DNA of 64,000 nt from Ficedula albicollis (GCF_000247815.1 NC_021692.1:2387317-2451316), one strand, 5' to 3'; shown: positions 13,201-22,292, numbered from the stretch's first letter. The notes: generated from the sequence alone by a model not told the origin. A program made the numbers and translations.

Positions 13201-16200
13201 TTTGTTTTCTCTAGAGCTCCAGGGAACTGTGTATATCTCCAAGTCCAGGAGCAAGGGAAGACCAGCCATCTACAGATTCTCCCTCAATGCCAGTGTCCCT
13301 GCACCCTGGCAGATGGTGTCACCGGGAGACGGGGAGGTGCCTTCATTCCAGGTGAGTCAGTCCAGAATGGACCCCTCTAGCAAGAGGGCAGCAGCCAGCA
13401 GGTGAGCACAAGAGCCTCCTCCTGTCTCTCCATGGGGGGCCCTGTGTAGTTTTGGGTGATATTTTCAGGGCTCTGCAGTAGGGTAGTTAGCACAGAAGGC
13501 ATTGTGCTTGGCACCTTGCAGTGCAGCAAGACTTCACCTGCTGCTGTTGTGAGGGGACTGTCAGCGATGGGAGCAAAGCTGTGGGTGTCACTAGGGCAGA
13601 TGTCCCTCACCCTGGGCAGAGCAGCCACCATTTAGCCAAGTCACTGGGAATGGGAATGTTTAGGGGCCTGTCACACACTGGCCATCGCTGGGGAGGGACA
13701 GGCTGGGGTCTGGCTGGGGCTGTGCCTGCAGTGCTCATTCTGTGTGGCTGTGCCAGTGCTTAGGGAGGAGGGGAGAGTGTGATGCTAATGTGCCACAGGC
13801 TGCAACCCCGTGGAGTTAAGTGTCTGTTTTCATTAATCCATTGCTTAGGTGTATAGAGTGCCTTTCGGTAACTTCACCAGGAAGCTGACAGCTTGTGTGT
13901 CCACAGTAGGGCTGCTTAAGCAGATGAGCCCCAGGAAGTGGATGATGACCACCTTGTCCTGTGACACCAAGAAGGGCTGGAAGTTCGATTTCAGTTTCTA
14001 CGTGGCCTCCAAGGAGCAGCAGCGAACACGGTAACCTTCCCAAATCCCCCTCTGAGACCTCATACACAAACAGCACAACTGAGAGGCTGATGTGTGATGC
14101 CCAGTGGCCAGTGCTAGTCCTGCCCTCAATCAGTGACATCCATGGCTCTAGAATTTGCTTTGCTGCATATATGCCTCATCTCTGCAGTCATTTTGCAGGA
14201 GTAATGAGGCACACAGCATCATTAACACACAGAAGGCTTGAGGGACTGTGATTGCGGGGTTCTTTGGGTGGCAGAAAGATGTTGATGATCTGGTTCTTGC
14301 CCTTACCCACCTGAACTCTTGGGCTGAACGGGCAGCACAGAATATGCAATGGCTGGGGATACAGGTCTGCAGATGCTCACCTTTCCCTTTGCTTCTGTCC
14401 CTGAGAATGTCTGGTGCCATGTAATACATGTTTCATCATCTCTACATCTGTTCCCCTGTAACAAACTTTTTTTGCCACACAGGAAGCTGTATTTTGCCCA
14501 GTCACACAAGCCCCCTTACCACGGCCGAGTGTGTGTGGCCCCTCCAGGCTGTCTGCTCAGCTCGAGCCCAGACGGACCCACCAAAGGCATCCTGTACGTT
14601 CCCAGTGAGAAAGGTGAGCTGAGCCACGTTCAAGCACACCAAGTGGGTGTCACTAGGGCAGATGTCCCTCACCCTGGGCAGAGCAGCCACCATTTAGCCA
14701 AGTCACTGGGAATGGGAATGTTTAGGGGCCTGTCACACACTGGCCATCGCTGGGGAGGGACAGGCTGGGGTCTGGCTGGGGCTGTGCCTGCAGTGCTCAT
14801 TCTGTGTGGCTGTGCCAGTGCTTAGGGAGGAGGGGAGAGTGTGATGCTAATGTGCCACAGGCTGCAACCCCGTGGAGTTAAGTGTCTGTTTTCATTAATC
14901 CATTGCTTAGGTGTATAGAGTGCCTTTCGGTAACTTCACCAGGAAGCTGACAGCTTGTGTGTCCACAGTAGGGCTGCTTAAGCAGATGAGCCCCAGGAAG
15001 TGGATGATGACCACCTTGTCCTGTGACACCAAGAAGGGCTGGAAGTTCGATTTCAGTTTCTACGTGGCCTCCAAGGAGCAGCAGCGAACACGGTAACCTT
15101 CCCAAATCCCCCTCTGAGACCTCATACACAAATAGCACAACTGAGAGGCTGATGTGTGATGCCCAGTGGCCAGTGCTAGTCCTGCCCTCAATCAGTGACA
15201 TCCATGGCTCTAGAATTTGCTTTGCTGCATATATGCCTCATCTCTGCAGTCATTTTGCAGGAGTAATGATGCACACAGCATCATTAACACGCAGAAGGCT
15301 TGAGGGACTGTGATTGCGGGGTTCTTTGGGTGGCAGAAAGATGTTGATGATCTGGTTCTTGCCCTTACCCACCTGAACTCTTGGGCTGAACGGGCAGCAC
15401 AGAATATGCAATGGCTGGGGATACAGGTCTGCAGATGCTCACCTTTCCCTTTGCTTCTGTCCCTGAGAATGTCTGGTGCCATGTAATACATGTTTCATCA
15501 TCTCTACATCTGTTCCCCTGTAACAAACTTTTTTTGCCACACAGGAAGCTGTATTTTGCCCAGTCACACAAGCCCCCTTACCACGGCCGAGTGTGTGTGG
15601 CCCCTCCAGGCTGTCTGCTCAGCTCGAGCCCAGACGGACCCACCAAAGGCATCCTGTACGTTCCCAGTGAGAAAGGTGAGCTGAGCCACGTTCAAGCACA
15701 CCAAGACCCAGAGAACCAGACATTGAATGTTGTGGATACTGCTGAAGGCCTAGGCAAATTTCTGCCAGGCCTTTTCTCAGGTTCTGAGTCTTTTTCTCAG
15801 GCTGTGACACTTTCTCAGCTCCGGCCAGGATTTTTCCCAGGGTGATAGCTTTCTTGCAAATAGGAAGGAATTAATAAACATAAGATTAGCACCTGGTGTG
15901 GACCATGGGATGTGGACACTGCTGAAGGCCTAGGCACATTTTAGCCAGGCCTTTTTCAGGTCATGAAACTTTCTTAGCTCTAGCCAGGATTTTTCCCAGG
16001 CTAGAGACTCTTTCTCTACACAAGAGAAAGAATCATAATAGAGATAAACACCCGCAAGGTCCACGGGAAAGCCAGGGAGAAAAGGTGTCTCCTTCTCTGA
16101 CCAATGATCTGTCTGTATTTTGTTTTGCACAAACTGCCTTATTTAAGGCAATGGCTTCCTTCAATAAACTGCTCTTTCTTGCTCTTTCTTACACCGAGCA

Positions 16201-19200
16201 AGAGAGTGTCTTGTTGCTGTCTTCTCTCGCCGCTCCGTAATTTTTCTTACGGCAACAGTGGGACAGTGCATGATGTACGTGACATGGGATGTTCTCTCCT
16301 ATTGTCCAATGAACTGCTCTGTCCCATTTGAGATTCACAAGCAGCTCTACATATATATAGGTCAGGTTTCAACAAAGTGCTTTTTCCTCCCACCCAAGAA
16401 GTGCTTTGCTGTTATTTGCCGCTCGTAGTAAACAGCAACAGAATGTAACCAACCTTCATTCTGTGTTTGCCAGCAGCACCCAGGGCAAAGCTGTCAGCCA
16501 CCTCTGGCTTTAACCCCTGCGTGAATGCGGGCTGCGGGAAGCCGGCGGTGCGGCCGCTGGTGGACACGGGAGCCATGGTGTTCGTGGTGTTCGGGATCAG
16601 AGGCGTCAACCGCACCAGGCGCCCCGACAACCACGTCATCGGAGACATGGTACGCACGGGTTGGCTGCTCTGGGGCTGGCAAGTGAGGACAGGCTCTCTG
16701 GATGGCGTTTGCTAAATAGCCACAGCCCAGGGTGGTCCAGCAGTCCGGGTTGTAGCACGGTGATGAGCCAGTTCTGTTTTAGCAAATTGACAAAATAATG
16801 TCAATTATTTTGACAATAATTATTTTTGAAATCAGGAAGTCCTTACTGAAAAAAATACTTCAGGCTTTTCAGAAAATGAGTGCAATATATAACCTTCTAA
16901 TTTTGAGTCTAAACCCGGCTTTCTTGAGGATTTTAGAAACCAACCCATCTTGAGCACAGTGTAAAATCTCACTACAAATTCAAGACTGAGGGAACTGATA
17001 TTTTTCTATAATATATATCTTGTTGTGAAGTATTAACAAAAATTAAAAATCAATTACTCTAGGGAAAGGTTGCTAAATGTGACTTTTCTAGAAACAACTT
17101 ATCTCCGAGATCTCATACCTTGACACATGACAGTCTTTCCCTAGAAAAATTATCCTTAACTTGGCTGATGCACTTCAGCTTCCTGCTGTTCTTCCTGCTC
17201 TGTGAATTGGGGGTGCTGTGCAGAATCAGCCTTTGCCTGTTTCCCCTGAAGGGGCAGTGAGAAATGCAGGCAGCAGAGCTTGCAGAGGCTGGAGTGCCAG
17301 TTGCTGTGTGTATGTCTCACGTGTGGTGCTCTTGTCATTGTGTCTCCTTGTGAAAGGGCAGTGTTATCTACGATGACAGCTTTGACCTCTTCAAAGAGAT
17401 TGGCAACCTGTGCCGCCTCTGCAAAGCCATTGCCAGCAACTCTGAGCTGGTGAAGCCCGGAGGGGCTCAGTGCCTGCCCTCGGGTAGGTTAGACTAACTC
17501 CTCTGCAGTCCTACCTGTGCTTGCTTCAGCTGGGGTCCTCAGCAGCAAACCAGAAAGGGTGACTGCTTCTTGCTGTCTCCTTTTCTTCCCAAGGCAGCTT
17601 GACCCTTCTAGAACATGTCATTGGTTGTGCTTTTTGGGACAGAAAGAAAGAAAGAAAGAAAGATGGTCTCTTTTATGCCAAAGACATTGGGTATATTCTT
17701 TGGGATTTAATCCAGAAAGATAAGAACACAATTGCATTTGTTCTTTCCAGTCATGGGCATTGCTTGAGATACAATCTTTTGATTCCGTAAATATCCTCTT
17801 AGTAGCTCCTGAATAACAATGAACTCACACGTGATCTCATTGCAGTGAGATTGCGCTGTCTCTGTGGCTTTGCATACCTGACCAGTGACCATCTCTTCCA
17901 ACTTCAGAGGTCACAAGCTTGTGGAGCTGAGCCTAGGAAGTGAATATTGGCTTCAGACTAAAAGCCAGTTTAATATCTGGAACAAATCCCTGCCAGGCCA
18001 GGCAGACAGCACTCAGCACTTGCTCTTTGTGCTGCTCCCTGACAGCTGGGGACCAACAGCAGTGGCACTGTCCTGTCCCATGCTGATGACAGAGGGTGTC
18101 CTTTCAAGCTACAGCAGCTGAGAGCTGTGATGCCAAGACCTCGAGGGCTTTGGTAAACCAGAGTGGCAAGGGGAAGCAGCTGTGGACAAATGGGTCCTGT
18201 GGCTCTCCTGGGGCTCTCATTTTGGATTGTTGGTTGGGTTTTTTTTCATCCCATTGCTCCAATGTGCTTCCTTTCCCCGTTCTGCTCTCCATCTCTTGCT
18301 CTTTCTGTCTCTCCAGGTTACAGCATCTCCTCCTTTCTGCAGATGTTGCACCCCGAGTGCAAGAATATCCCTGAGCCAAACCTGCTGCCTGGACAGCTCT
18401 CTCATGGGGCTGTGGGGGTGAAGGATGGCAAGGTGCAGTGGATCTCCATGGCATTTGAATCGGTGAGCACATGGTATCATCACCTGGTGACTGTCATTCT
18501 GGAGACAGTTTCATCTTGTGACTTCTGGGGGTTTAGCTCTGCTCTTTCTGCACTGGTCACTTCCATTTGCAGCCATAATTTAGTTTATTAATGTTTGTTG
18601 CAGACAGATGCCTTCACTCACAAGCTAGTAGAAGTGGCTGCTTGCACCACAATTAGCTCAGGCAAAAAGCTGGTGGCAGATTTGCTCAAATGCCACCGCC
18701 AGTTCTGCCTGGTGCTGCCACGTGAGCTTGTTCTGCCCTTTCTCTTGCCACACATACCCTGCCCAAAGAGCAGGACATGAGTGATGTGTTTACCTTGTTA
18801 CAGACAACCTACAAGGGGAAATCCTCCTTCCAGACATATGCTGACTATCTGAAATGGGAGACATTCCTGCAGCAGCAACTCCAGATCTTCCCAGAGGGCT
18901 CTGCTCTCCGACGTGGTTTCCAGACCTGTGAGCACTGGAAGCAGATTTTCATGGAGATTATAGGCAAGTGACTGCCATGTTTCTCTCCCTGGGGAGCCCA
19001 TGCTCTCTGATAAATCTTCACAGCACACTCCATTCCATATGGTGGGCATGGGTTATATCCACAGTCCTTTACCACTGCTGTGCAAACTCCTAAAGCCTGT
19101 TCCTGCCCTAAGGAATATGTATTGTCAGAATCAGGCAAAGCCCAAGGAGATAGGGAATATGGTGGGCATGGGTTATATCCGCAGTCCTTTACCACTGCTG

Positions 19201-22200
19201 TGCAAACTCCTAAAGCCTGTTCCTGCCCTAAGGAATATGTATTGTCAGAATCAGGCAATGCCCAAGGAGATAGGGAAGGGAAGGGACTCATCCCTGCTGA
19301 TGCAAGATTCAAGAAACCAGCAACCTCCTTTCCACTTTCATCCTCCCCTTCCTGTCTTCCCCAGTGTGAGTCCCTGCCTGTTGCTGCCAGCAGGAACATG
19401 GTGCCTTTCTTACCACAGCTGTCACCTTCCAGGATTCATATCAGCTGGCTGTTTCCTTCCAGGAGTGCAGAGTGCTCTGTATGGTCTTGTCCTCTCGCTG
19501 GTCATCTGTGTGGCTGCTGTGGCAGTGTTCACCACACACATCCTCCTCCTGCTGCCAGTGCTGCTCAGCATCTTAGGTAAAATGACCAATTCCAACGTGT
19601 CAGGCTTTCACTTTTCCTGAAATTGGTGGATTATGGCACTGCTGATTCTCTGGTGATTTGAACTGAATTGCTTATATTCTGTGTAAACCCTTTTAGCTTT
19701 CCAGGAGCCAGTCCTGGAGAACAGACTGGTTAAGTGAACAGAAAAAACTCTCAACAAATGCACAGGAGAGTCATTGGGAAAGCAGATTTGTGTGTCTAAC
19801 TCCCAGTGTGTTTTATCTACACAATCCCTTCTATTTGTTTAAATAAGAGTTTTAGCTACACAAATGCCATCCTTACCTGTTATGCATAATAATGTGATTA
19901 AGTCCCACAAGCTCTGAATAACAATTGCACTATCCAAGAACCTGCACCATGGCTGCTGTTTCCAAGCAGTAGGAGGTGTTAAAAGCTGAGTATTTTAGCA
20001 GTTCTTTAGTATTTGAAGCAAAACTGTAAATAGTTTCCTCTCCCTGGCTGGTGATTTGATAATATTCCAGTCTAAGCGTGTTGCTAAACTTCTTAGTTTA
20101 AAAATCAAATCTAACGCTTTGAAATCACTTAGTCTCTTACATATGACTCACAAACTAACAGTACTCTTTGTCTTCAAAAAAAGCTTGTTCAGCCTCTGAG
20201 TAACTCTAAAGCAAAACAACAGGCTCACTTCCTTTGTGTGAACATGTGGACACTTGTCTGGGCTTGGATTCATTTAGCATCAGTCTGTCAGTCTGCCTGA
20301 TTTTTAACTAGATGTTCCACTAGGCCCAGCAGGTCTGGTCACCTTATGGAATGCTCCCTGTGGTAAGGGAAGGTGAGGGGAGCGTTTGTCTCTGTGGCAG
20401 AGGCAGTGTGTACCAGATTCAGGCTGGGTGCCACACAGAGCTGTGGGGTATGATCACAAACTCCTCAGGGATTGACTTGTGCAGCAGTCCCAGAGTCCTT
20501 TACGTTTGCCTAACAATACTTTCCTCACACAGGGGTTGTGTGCCTTGTGGTGACCATCATGTACTGGTCTGGCTGGGAAATGGGAGCTGTGGAAGCCATT
20601 TCCCTCTCCATCCTCGTTGGCTCCTCTGTTGATTACTGTGTGCACTTGGTGGAGGGTTACCTGCTGGCAGGGGAGAACCTGCCACTCCACCAGGCAGAGG
20701 TGAGCTCTGTTCTTCCTACAGCCTTGCATTGATTCCCCTTGTGCCCCCCATGCCACTCAGCTGTGATGTAGGATGGGGGGATGTGTCCTGGCACCCCCAG
20801 AGCATCCCTGGGGTGTGGTACTCACTGCTTGTCCAGCTGAATGCTCCAGAGCTTGTTGTGTACCTGAGTACAATAAACTCAGATGAGGGTTTCCAACCCA
20901 CATGGTTGTCCCTTTCTTGCTGGCCACAGCAATCCACTTTCATGTCCAAGTGAAGAGTCTGTGCTGGAACAGCTCTACACTAATTCTGTTACCTCTGAAT
21001 ATTGCTGGACCAACCACCAGCTTACCTCTGGCCTTGTTACCATCTTTTGTCTCATTGGGAAGATGGAGACCACAAAAGCCTGGGATCTCTGTTGCCAGTT
21101 GTATGTCTGCATGCAGTGCCTGTGTGGTGTAGGCCCAGCAAACAGTCTGATGTGATGGTGTAATGGTTTGAAAGCAAAACCAGTGAGAGACGCCAAGTCA
21201 GAAATACAATTTAATAGGAAAAAAGAGAAAATTAAAATACATGCAATAGTACAAAAGAAAAACCACTGTCAGAGTCAGAATACAAACTGAACCCGGCTAG
21301 TTAGGGGGGTGGTAGCAGTCCAGATGAAGTGGTCTTGTTGAAATAGTGATCCTGTAGAAAGGTCTGGTGGCTCTTATCCTCTGGAAACCAGTGGGTAAGG
21401 GCTGCTTTGGTGTTCCAAATCTCAGTTTTTATCTAGGTAGGAAATGCTTGGCTCCTCCCCCTGGGCGGAGCATCTCCCAATGGGATGATGTAATTTTATC
21501 AGTCATGCACTGGGACTCAATGGCCCATTAACAGGAGATATCTCCTGGAGGGAGAATGGGTCATGGAAAAGATGAAGAACACTGCCCCAATCTGGTATTT
21601 AACAGCTGGCCCATTAGCAGAGGATATCTCCCACAGAGATAAGAATCACTGACCCACCTGGTTTCAGCAGGTAGTGATCAAATACAGATTTTTGGGCACA
21701 TCTTTACATTGTAACCTAGGACAGATGGAAAGAGGCACAAAATCCAGCAGCCTCTGCTGGGTTTTAACCCTATGGCTCTTTGCTCAGCGTGCACAAATTG
21801 TCAGAGCTGCACTCAGGCAGCCTCTTTGTCCTGGACCAGGATTCTGGCAGCTAAGTCACCCTCTCAAAGCCTAAAACACCAGCGTAGCCGCACGTGGCTG
21901 TCACACTAACCGTGCTGTCCCTTCACCAGGACCCCACAGAGTGCAGGCAGTGGAGGACAATGGAAGCCGTCCGGCACGTGGGAGTGGCGATCGTCTCCAG
22001 CGCTGTCACCACCATCATCGCCACCGTCCCGCTCTTCTTCTGCATCATCGCCCCCTTCGCCAAGTTTGGGAAGATCGTGGCCCTCAACACGGGAGTGTCC
22101 ATCCTGTACACGCTGACTGTGAGCACAGCCCTGCTCAGCACCATGGGCCCCGGCACCTTCACCCGCAGCAGGACTTCCTGCCTCAAGGCTGTGCTGGGGG

Positions 22201-22292
22201 TGCTCCTGGCTGCCCTGCTGGGTCTCTGCATTTGCCTTGCCCTGCTCAAGAGTGGATTTAAAATCCCTCTCCCCAACGGGACAGCCCTGTAG
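3330..22292 (+). CDS. DISP3: DISP3, Dispatched-family sterol-sensing-domain membrane protein (20 coding exons)
   Basis: Multi-pass membrane protein of the Dispatched/Patched (RND-like) family. The family moves or senses sterols or lipid-linked ligands. DISP3 itself has been linked to cholesterol handling and neural cell differentiation (knowledge of the family, not seen here). The exons join at 3330-4239, 5389-5608, 7074-7210, 7641-7775, 8009-8169, 8504-8643, 9323-9468, 10907-11068, 11825-11986, 12420-12542, 13215-13351, 13849-14030, 14483-14613 (or the copies 14911-15092 and 15545-15675), 16477-16649, 17357-17483, 18317-18462, 18804-18963, 19463-19576, 20533-20699 and 21930-22292. They total 3996 nt, 1331 aa; human DISP3 is about 60 residues longer. 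The start MDTEDDPLLQD matches the family N-terminus. Visible parts: membrane segment 1 at about 66-89; N-glycosylation sequons N156 and N183 in the first lumenal loop; membrane segments and sterol-sensing domain at about 401-560 with GVDD (D470, D471); a hydrophobic segment at about 668-688; a second lumenal region at about 690-1115; and a C-terminal membrane block from about 1118 with GSSVDY (D1189). Oddities: duplicated exons 12-13, one GC-AG intron. Confidence 0.95.
5389..5608 (+). CDS. DISP3: DISP3 coding exon 2
   Basis: Acceptor TCCTGCAG, donor GTGAGG; phases 1 in, 2 out. Encodes the rest of the first lumenal loop, with SLELAMTHPEFYWYVDEGLS and the FGAPLPNYYSVEDRWEEQR stretch, both strongly conserved in DISP3. 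Confidence 0.95.
7074..7210 (+). CDS. DISP3: DISP3 coding exon 3
   Basis: Acceptor CCCCTAG, donor GTAGGC; phases 2 in, 1 out. Encodes KVQVLYGGTDLFDYEVRRTF, then a membrane helix at about residues 401-419 that opens the sterol-sensing domain. Confidence 0.95.
7641..7775 (+). CDS. DISP3: DISP3 coding exon 4 (sterol-sensing domain)
   Basis: Acceptor CTGCTGCAG, donor GTAAGC; phase 1 in and out. Encodes VFLSFFGIASIGLSCLVALF and the next helix up to GIG, so two sterol-sensing-domain helices. The split glycine codon leads into GVDD in the next exon. Confidence 0.95.
8009..8169 (+). CDS. DISP3: DISP3 coding exon 5 (GVDD motif)
   Basis: Acceptor CTTTCCAG, donor GTACCC. Encodes GVDDVFVFINTYRQATH and RMIHTVQTAGKATFFTSLTT. 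The paired aspartates (470, 471) occupy the place of the RND/Patched-family charged motif in membrane segment 4. Confidence 0.95.
8504..8643 (+). CDS. DISP3: DISP3 coding exon 6
   Basis: Acceptor CATGTAG, donor GTAAGC; phase 0 in, 2 out. Encodes IPAVHDFGLFMSLIVSCCW and the last sterol-sensing-domain helix, ending in LESSCQA. Confidence 0.95.
9323..9468 (+). CDS. DISP3: DISP3 coding exon 7 (cytoplasmic loop)
   Basis: Acceptor CAATCCAG, donor GTATGT. Encodes the variable central cytoplasmic loop, including a Cys/Lys-rich start and the acidic PYLDDDIPLL motif. Confidence 0.93.
10907..11068 (+). CDS. DISP3: DISP3 coding exon 8
   Basis: Acceptor TATTCTAG, donor GTAAGG; phase 1 in and out. Encodes the end of the central loop (LEMGDVPLVSVMPENLQ) and the start of the next membrane helix (HWVLWSAVKSRWVIVG). 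Confidence 0.95.
11334..11706 (-). mobile_element. LTR in DISP3 intron 8 (TGTTG...CAACA family)
   Basis: Same LTR family as 38553-38883, 56282-56424 and 58864-59170. On the minus strand it runs from TGTTGTTGG to TGCAGCA. It carries a degraded TATA region and then an AAATAAA signal (seen on the plus strand as TTTATTT at about 11420). An internal short direct repeat of TCAAATATCAC type near 11530-11590 makes it longer than its relatives. Flanks AGGGCT and GTGGCT match at 4 of 6 positions, compatible with an old target-site duplication. It ends about 120 bases before exon 9. Confidence 0.75.
11825..11986 (+). CDS. DISP3: DISP3 coding exon 9
   Basis: Acceptor CTCCTTGCAG, donor GTGAGA; phase 1 in and out. 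Encodes the rest of the central membrane helix (LFLLVLLLSIFFASRL) and FRPDTNIQVLLDLKYNLSAE, with a conserved NLS sequon, then ISCITCSG. Confidence 0.95.
12420..12542 (+). CDS. DISP3: DISP3 coding exon 10
   Basis: Acceptor GTGGGACAG, donor GTGAGT. Encodes LFQEKPHSLQNNIRTSLEKK and a less conserved Gly/Ser-rich tail. Confidence 0.93.
12655..12786. repeat. 66-bp tandem duplication in DISP3 intron 10
   Basis: Copies at 12655-12720 and 12721-12786, differing at only a few bases (for example GTGTGGGG against GTGGGGGG). Confidence 0.88.
13215..13351 (+). CDS. DISP3: DISP3 coding exon 11
   Basis: Acceptor TTCTCTAG, donor GTGAGT; ends in phase 0. Encodes QGTVYISKSRSKGRP and LNASVPAPWQMVSPGDGEV in the second lumenal region. 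Confidence 0.94.
13849..14030 (+). CDS. DISP3: DISP3 coding exon 12, first copy
   Basis: Acceptor TTGCTTAG, donor GTAACC; phase 0 in, 2 out. Encodes VYRVPFGNFTRKLTACVSTV and KKGWKFDFSFYVASKEQQ. One of two identical copies. Confidence 0.92.
14483..14613 (+). CDS. DISP3: DISP3 coding exon 13, first copy
   Basis: Acceptor TGCCACACAG, donor GTGAGC; ends in phase 1. Encodes KLYFAQSHKPPYHGRVCVAP and SSSPDGPTKG. If this copy were spliced to the second copy of exon 12, the frame would read GGT GTA TAG and stop at once. Confidence 0.9.
14911..15092 (+). CDS. DISP3: DISP3 exon 12, second copy
   Basis: Identical in coding sequence and splice sites to 13849-14030. It can replace the first copy but cannot follow exon 13 in frame. 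Real only if the duplication is real. Confidence 0.6.
15545..15675 (+). CDS. DISP3: DISP3 exon 13, second copy
   Basis: Identical to 14483-14613 with the same splice sites. As the copy nearest exon 14 it is as likely as the first to be used; the protein is the same either way. Confidence 0.6.
15728..16440 (+). mobile_element. Composite LTR insertion in DISP3 intron 13
   Basis: Starts TGTTGTGGA. A CCAAT-type motif lies near 16101, an AATAAA signal at 16163-16168, and a first end at GGCAACA (16257), so the LTR is in the same orientation as DISP3. The start (15728 on) is partly repeated from about 15910, with the shared words CTGCTGAAGGCCTAGGCA, so a partial internal duplication is present. A second LTR-like unit follows, with CCAAT near 16302, TATATATA near 16352 and an end AGCAACA at 16440. 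No target-site duplication was found. Confidence 0.65.
16477..16649 (+). CDS. DISP3: DISP3 coding exon 14
   Basis: Donor GTACGC, ends in phase 0. The acceptor is ambiguous: CAGCAG at 16471-16476 lets the exon start at 16474 or 16477. The later site gives the same length as the human protein and is preferred. Encodes ATSGFNPCVNAGCGKPAVRP and DTGAMVFVVFGIRGVNRTR, with an NRT sequon. Confidence 0.92.
16650..17356. other. DISP3 intron 14
   Basis: AT-rich intron with short TATA-like runs; no recognised repeat family or exon. Confidence 0.6.
17357..17483 (+). CDS. DISP3: DISP3 coding exon 15
   Basis: Acceptor TTGTGAAAG (weak pyrimidine tract), donor GTAGGT. Encodes GSVIYDDSFDLFKEIGNLCR and LVKPGGAQCLPSG. 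Confidence 0.92.
17484..18316. other. DISP3 intron 15
   Basis: Holds a short GAAA microsatellite at about 17641-17662; otherwise nothing recognised. Confidence 0.6.
18317..18462 (+). CDS. DISP3: DISP3 coding exon 16
   Basis: Acceptor GTCTCTCCAG, donor GTGAGC; phase 1 in, 0 out. Encodes YSISSFLQMLHPECKNIPEP and QLSHGAVGVKDGKVQWISM. Confidence 0.94.
18604..18721 (+). other. Possible cryptic or poison exon in DISP3 intron 16
   Basis: A 118-bp segment with a good acceptor (TTTGTTGCAG, ending 18603) and donor (GTGAGC at 18722). It is open in the frame that follows exon 16. It has no counterpart in the DISP3 protein I know. Its length is not a multiple of three, so inclusion would shift exon 17 and reach a TGA within about 15 codons. 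It may be chance; RNA data would decide. Confidence 0.25.
18804..18963 (+). CDS. DISP3: DISP3 coding exon 17 (GC donor)
   Basis: Acceptor CTTGTTACAG; phase 0 in, 1 out. Encodes TTYKGKSSFQTYADYLKWET and FQTCEHWKQIFMEIIG. The donor is GCAAGT, not GT. It is the only junction that keeps the frame into exon 18 (ATA G joined to GA GTG CAG), so this is a GC-AG intron. Confidence 0.93.
19039..19278. repeat. 120-bp tandem duplication in DISP3 intron 17
   Basis: Copies at 19039-19158 and 19159-19278, differing at only a few bases (CCACAG/CCGCAG; GGCAAAG/GGCAATG). Confidence 0.9.
19463..19576 (+). CDS. DISP3: DISP3 coding exon 18
   Basis: Acceptor TTCCTTCCAG, donor GTAAAA; phase 1 in and out. Encodes VQSALYGLVLSLVICVAAVA and the following HILLLLPVLLSIL, two hydrophobic helices opening the C-terminal membrane block. 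Confidence 0.95.
   Translation, partial: ECRVLCMVLSSRWSSVWLLWQCSPHTSSSCCQCCSAS
19577..20532. other. DISP3 intron 18
   Basis: About 0.96 kb, AT-rich in the middle; no repeat family or exon recognised. Confidence 0.6.
20533..20699 (+). CDS. DISP3: DISP3 coding exon 19 (second charged motif)
   Basis: Acceptor CCTCACACAG, donor GTGAGC; ends in phase 0. Encodes VVCLVVTIMYWSGWEMGAVE and ISLSILVGSSVDYCVHLVEG. D1189 in GSSVDY is the second-half counterpart of the GVDD aspartates. Confidence 0.95.
21159..21723 (-). mobile_element. Solo LTR with perfect 5-bp target-site duplication (ERVL-like)
   Basis: A 565-bp element with TG...CA ends in DISP3 intron 19, flanked by GATGG at 21154-21158 and again at 21724-21728. 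Read on the minus strand it has TAGATAAAAA (TATA region) and further on TATTAAA as polyadenylation signal. The 5-bp duplication fits an ERVL-type element. No internal retroviral part remains, so it is a solo LTR. The element split by the poly-C at 61759-63295 is related. Confidence 0.9.
21930..22292 (+). CDS. DISP3: DISP3 coding exon 20 (last) and stop
   Basis: Acceptor CCTTCACCAG, stop TAG at 22290-22292. Encodes the final membrane helices, with EAVRHVGVAIVSSAVTTIIA, APFAKFGKIVALNTGVSILY and a short C-terminal tail ending PLPNGTAL. GC-rich like exon 1. Confidence 0.96.
   Translation, partial: DPTECRQWRTMEAVRHVGVAIVSSAVTTIIATVPLFFCIIAPFAKFGKIVALNTGVSILYTLTVSTALLSTMGPGTFTRSRTSCLKAVLGVLLAALLGLCICLALLKSGFKIPLPNGTAL

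Larger units (their letters stand above)
13582..15705 (+). repeat. 1062-bp direct tandem duplication carrying DISP3 exons 12 and 13
   Basis: Two head-to-tail copies, 13582-14643 and 14644-15705. I see three substitutions between them: near 14071/15133 (C/T), near 14208/15270 (G/T) and near 14230/15292 (A/G). That is about 99.7% identity; the exons are identical. Only one base is shared at the breakpoint. Either a recent tandem duplication or two haplotypes laid end to end. Confidence 0.95.
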
